Source: Phycisphaerales bacterium
GTDB lineage: Bacteria; Planctomycetota; Phycisphaerae; Phycisphaerales; UBA1924
Assembly: GCA_016709445.1 (NCBI GenBank)
Contig: JADJMV010000008.1
Coordinates: 1 to 64,000, forward strand
Length of the DNA stretch: 64,000 bases
Reading direction: 5' to 3'
A model generated the notes under the pieces. That model worked only from the letters and a program-made list of their open reading frames with translations. It ran no database searches and was not told where the DNA came from. The translations under genes and the position numbers were made by a program. Within the stretch, counting starts at the first letter, position 1. Every line of letters starts with the position of its first letter. This document shows, one piece after another, positions 61,290 through 64,000 of the stretch.

Positions 61290-63635
61290 GTGCGACCACC
61301 CCCCCACCCACGAGGCGCCCGTACCCTGTTCCAACGCGTCTATGGCGTGGTCGCCCTCTGCGGAGCCAGCACCTTGGCCCAGCCGCTCACACTCACGCCC
61401 GAGCAGGCCCCGCCCGCGGTCGCGGACAAGCAGGACGCCCAGACCCCCGACCGGGTGCACCTCAGCGGCTGGCTCGGTTCCCGCATCGAGGCCAACGCGA
61501 CCAACCGCCTCGAGATCCTCGACACCGACCGGCTCCTGGAGGGCTACCGTCACCGCCCCGGCCGCCAGGCGTGGGACGGTGAGCACGTCGGCAAGTGGCT
61601 CCATGCCGCGACCCTCGCCTGGGCCTACACGGGCGACGCCGCCCTCCGGGCCAAGCTCGACGAGACCGCCGCCGAACTCTGCAGGTGCCAACTCGCCGAC
61701 GGCTACCTCGGGACCTACCTCGACCGGGACCGCTGGACCGAGTGGGATGTCTGGGCCCACAAGTACAACCTCATCGGCCTCGTGACCTACATGCGCTACA
61801 CGGGCGATCTCTCGCCCATGCCCACCTGCCGGCGCATGGCCGATCTGCTCTGCGACACCTTCGGCGATGCGCCCGGCATGCGGGACATCATCGCCGCGGG
61901 CCACCACGTCGGCATGGCCCCCACGAGCGTGCTCGAGCCGATGGCGCTCCTCTACCGCCTGACGGGCGAGCCCCGCTACCTCGAGTTCTGCCGCTACATC
62001 CTTCGCGCCTGGGAGCAGCCCAACGGCCCGCACATCGTCTCCCGGCTCCTCGCCGGGGATGGCGTTGACAAGGTGGGCAACGGCAAGGCCTACGAGATGC
62101 TGTCGTGCCTGAACGGGGCGTTGGAATTCTACCGGACCACCGGGGAGCAGCCCCTCCTCGACGCGACGCTCGCCGCGTGGCGGGACATCGTCGCCAACCG
62201 GCTCTACATCACCGGCGCCTCCAGCTATTGCGAGCTGTTTCACGAGGCCGACGACTTCCCCAACAACAACAACGTCGGCGAGACGTGCGTGACCGTCACG
62301 TGGCTGCAGCTCAACGCCCAGTTGCTCCGCCTCACAGGCGAGGCCCGCTTCGCCGATCAGCTCGAACATGTCGCGCTCAATCAGCTCCTCGGTGCGCAGC
62401 AGCCGGACGGCTCCGCCTGGGGCTACTACGTCCAGATGGAAGGCAAGAAGCCGTACAGCGCCGCCCTCGACGGCCACTGCTGTCTCTCCAGCGGGCCCCG
62501 CGGGATTGCGCTGATCCCCACCTTCGCCGTGACCACGGATGGCGACGGCGTGGTCGTCAACCTCTTCGACCCGGGCGTCTCGCACCTCACGCTGCGGGAC
62601 GGCACACCGGTCACCCTGGAGATCGATACCCGCTACCCAGCCGAAGGTCAGGTCCGGATCGTGGTGCGAGTCGCCGGCCCGCATGAATTCGCCCTCAAGG
62701 TGCGAGTCCCGGACTGGTGTACCCACAGCTCGATCACCCCCGAGGGAGCAACGCAGGGCCCGGATGGCTACACCGCGCTTCGACGCGTCTGGACCTCGGG
62801 CGACGCCGTCGAGCTGCACATGCAGCTCTCGCCGCGAATCGTCCTCGGCGACCACCTCAATCGGGGCCGCGCCGCGCTCTGCTACGGCCCCCTCGTGCTC
62901 GCGGCCGACGAGGGCCTGCTGGCGAGCGTCCACGAACCGCTCAATGCTCTGGCCCTCCCTGAGGAGGATGCGGTGAGCGTCTCCCCCGCCCCCGCGCCGC
63001 CGGACCGATCGACGTGGCCGGGCGCACAGGTGTTTCGCATCGCTGCCACCACGCGGGACGGAGCACAGGCCTTCACCGCCGAGCTGGTGCCCTTCGCCGA
63101 TGCGGGCATGGCCGGGGACGATTACCGCGTCTGGATCCCGCTCGCGGGTGAGCCGAATGCCAACCTGTTGCTCGCGGGGGTGGAGAGCCGCTCGCGCGAA
63201 GGCAACGTCGCGGGCTCGATCAATGATGACGACCTGCGCTCCATCGTCACGACCTTCGATGGCAACATCGCCGAAGAGGACTGGTTCGCCGTCACCCTCG
63301 CCCACCCGGTCACAGCACGCCGCGTGACGTTCACCCACGGCAAGAACTTTCACGACGGCGGGTGGTTCGATACCAGCCGCGGCCGGTCCAGGGTGCAGAT
63401 CCGGAGGCCCGGCGCCGGCGACTGGACCACGATCGGCGAACTGGAGGACTACCCCCCCACCACGGCGGCCGTCGGCCAGCACGATCGGTTGACATGGTCC
63501 GACCGCCAGTTCACGCTCCGACTGGAAGAGCCAGCGACGTTCACCGCGGTCCGTGTGGTCGGGACCCCCTCCTACGGCGACAACCCGTCCCAGGCGTTTT
63601 CGAGCTGCGCCGAACTCCAAGCATTCCCAGACTGA
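61290..63635 (+). CDS. Secreted GH127-family glycosidase (beta-L-arabinofuranosidase-like)
   Basis: About 781 residues with a signal peptide (RVYGVVALCGASTLAQP). The former DUF1680 pattern is clear: HLSGWLGSRIEANATNRLEI, QAWDGEHVGKWLHAATLAWA, ADGYLGTYLDRDRWTEWDVW, HKYNLIGLVTYMRYTGD. The zinc/nucleophile site is visible as VGETCVTVTW (Glu and Cys) and DGHCCLSSGPRG (Cys pair), equivalent to the ligands known from bifidobacterial HypBA1. The C-terminal half is beta-rich and ends in an F5/8-type carbohydrate-binding-like region (FTAVRVVGTPSYGDNPSQAF). GTG 61290 is taken as the start; a GTG at 61239 is in frame and possible. Confidence 0.9.
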   Translation: MRPPPHPRGARTLFQRVYGVVALCGASTLAQPLTLTPEQAPPAVADKQDAQTPDRVHLSGWLGSRIEANATNRLEILDTDRLLEGYRHRPGRQAWDGEHVGKWLHAATLAWAYTGDAALRAKLDETAAELCRCQLADGYLGTYLDRDRWTEWDVWAHKYNLIGLVTYMRYTGDLSPMPTCRRMADLLCDTFGDAPGMRDIIAAGHHVGMAPTSVLEPMALLYRLTGEPRYLEFCRYILRAWEQPNGPHIVSRLLAGDGVDKVGNGKAYEMLSCLNGALEFYRTTGEQPLLDATLAAWRDIVANRLYITGASSYCELFHEADDFPNNNNVGETCVTVTWLQLNAQLLRLTGEARFADQLEHVALNQLLGAQQPDGSAWGYYVQMEGKKPYSAALDGHCCLSSGPRGIALIPTFAVTTDGDGVVVNLFDPGVSHLTLRDGTPVTLEIDTRYPAEGQVRIVVRVAGPHEFALKVRVPDWCTHSSITPEGATQGPDGYTALRRVWTSGDAVELHMQLSPRIVLGDHLNRGRAALCYGPLVLAADEGLLASVHEPLNALALPEEDAVSVSPAPAPPDRSTWPGAQVFRIAATTRDGAQAFTAELVPFADAGMAGDDYRVWIPLAGEPNANLLLAGVESRSREGNVAGSINDDDLRSIVTTFDGNIAEEDWFAVTLAHPVTARRVTFTHGKNFHDGGWFDTSRGRSRVQIRRPGAGDWTTIGELEDYPPTTAAVGQHDRLTWSDRQFTLRLEEPATFTAVRVVGTPSYGDNPSQAFSSCAELQAFPD

Positions 63636-63731
63636 GCCCGCCGAGGATCCCCGGCACCGCGGCCGGCCCGACGCGGGATGTGGCGCGGGATCTGGACCCA
63701 AGCCTCTTGCCCGGCGTCCCCTCCCGGACTA

Positions 63732-63755
63732 ATATGCAACCCTGAGGTTGCGTAT
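63732..63755 (+). promoter_or_regulatory. Palindromic operator, ArsR-like, overlapping the SRPBCC gene start
   Basis: ATATGCAACC - CTGA - GGTTGCGTAT: 10-base arms with one mismatch and a 4-base centre. Its right arm runs into ATG 63754, so a bound repressor would block the ribosome or polymerase there. The ATGCAACC/GGTTGCAT type is known to me as a site of small ArsR-type regulators paired with SRPBCC (AHSA1) genes; the regulator itself would lie beyond the window. Confidence 0.6.
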
Positions 63756-64000
63756 GACACACACCAACACAGACCAGATCCGGCAGCAAATCGAGATTCT
63801 CGCCAGCCCGGCTCGCGTATGGGAGGCCCTGGCAGACTCCCGCAAATTCGGGGAGTGGTTCCGCGTGAGGCTGGAGTCGCCATTCGTGCCCGGCGAGCAT
63901 TCGCGCGGCAACATCACCCACCCCGGCTACGAGCACGTGGTCATGGACATCCTGATCCACCAAATGGAGCCGGAACGGCGGTTCTCGTTTTTCTGGCATC
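63754..64000 (+). CDS. SRPBCC (AHSA1/START-like) protein, 3' end cut by the window
   Basis: 82 residues are visible from ATG 63754: MTHTNTDQIRQQIEILASPA then RVWEALADSRKFGEWF and PGEHSRGNI, the usual N-terminus of AHSA1-type lipid/hydrophobic-ligand-binding proteins (IEILASPARVWEALAD motif). The window ends inside the gene. Preceded by the palindromic operator at 63732. Confidence 0.8.
   Translation, partial: MTHTNTDQIRQQIEILASPARVWEALADSRKFGEWFRVRLESPFVPGEHSRGNITHPGYEHVVMDILIHQMEPERRFSFFWH

Overview
The window is high-GC DNA that most resembles a planctomycete of the class Phycisphaerae. Supporting signs are a C-terminal dockerin-like 'DVNGDG...TQDVLxFLN' repeat pair on a secreted sugar dehydrogenase, an integrase of planctomycete type, an oversized SecA, N-methylated pseudopilin-type secretion signals, and many secreted carbohydrate-active or hypothetical enzymes. 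This assignment is from sequence style only.

Layout. (1) 1-3,700: the end of a decaying integrated element next to a tRNA-Val: a CHC2/Toprim primase-like gene, a helicase/ATPase pseudogene with its P-loop broken by several indels, an excisionase-like HTH, an XRE-type HTH and a tyrosine recombinase that has lost its central domain. (2) 3,800-8,200: secreted PQQ-type sugar dehydrogenase, rpsB-tsf, and a Tat-exported superoxide dismutase. (3) 8,400-12,600 (minus): a dipeptide/oligopeptide-type ABC transporter (binding protein with an in-frame amber, oppB-like, oppC-like with an unusual extracytoplasmic insertion). (4) 12,700-16,700: Dabb lipoprotein, an AONS-family PLP enzyme, a small hypothetical, purD and initiator tRNA. 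(5) 17,200-23,500 (minus): HupE-like membrane protein, MoxR-type ATPase, VWA protein and a large secreted protein. (6) 23,600-32,400: a giant GH38 alpha-mannosidase divergent from a fructose-type PTS (IIC, IIB, and a fused HPr-EI-IIA). (7) 32,400-37,000 (minus): pyruvate:ferredoxin oxidoreductase plus a dihydroorotate-dehydrogenase-like protein. (8) 37,500-43,000: M28 peptidase, HU-like protein, endonuclease/phosphatase, 2-hydroxyacid dehydrogenase, a stand-alone TSCPD protein. (9) 43,200-48,400: secA, a pseudopilin-like gene, tRNA-Pro. (10) 49,100-56,200: a heavy-metal efflux cluster (small Cys-containing exported protein, TolC-like, CusB/CzcB-like, CusA/CzcA). (11) 56,400-64,000: metallo-beta-lactamase-fold hydrolase, VOC proteins, a two-lobed aspartyl protease, an AraC-GyrI regulator, a GH127-type glycosidase, and an SRPBCC gene behind a near-perfect palindromic operator.

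A recurring theme is one- or two-base indels, often in C/G runs, in genes that should be intact (secA, PFOR, DHOD-like, PTS fusion, TolC-like, aspartyl protease, initiator tRNA). The simplest reading is residual indel error in the assembly, so genes marked as frameshifted are probably whole in the organism. The integrated element is different: its indels cluster and whole segments are missing, so it looks truly decayed.
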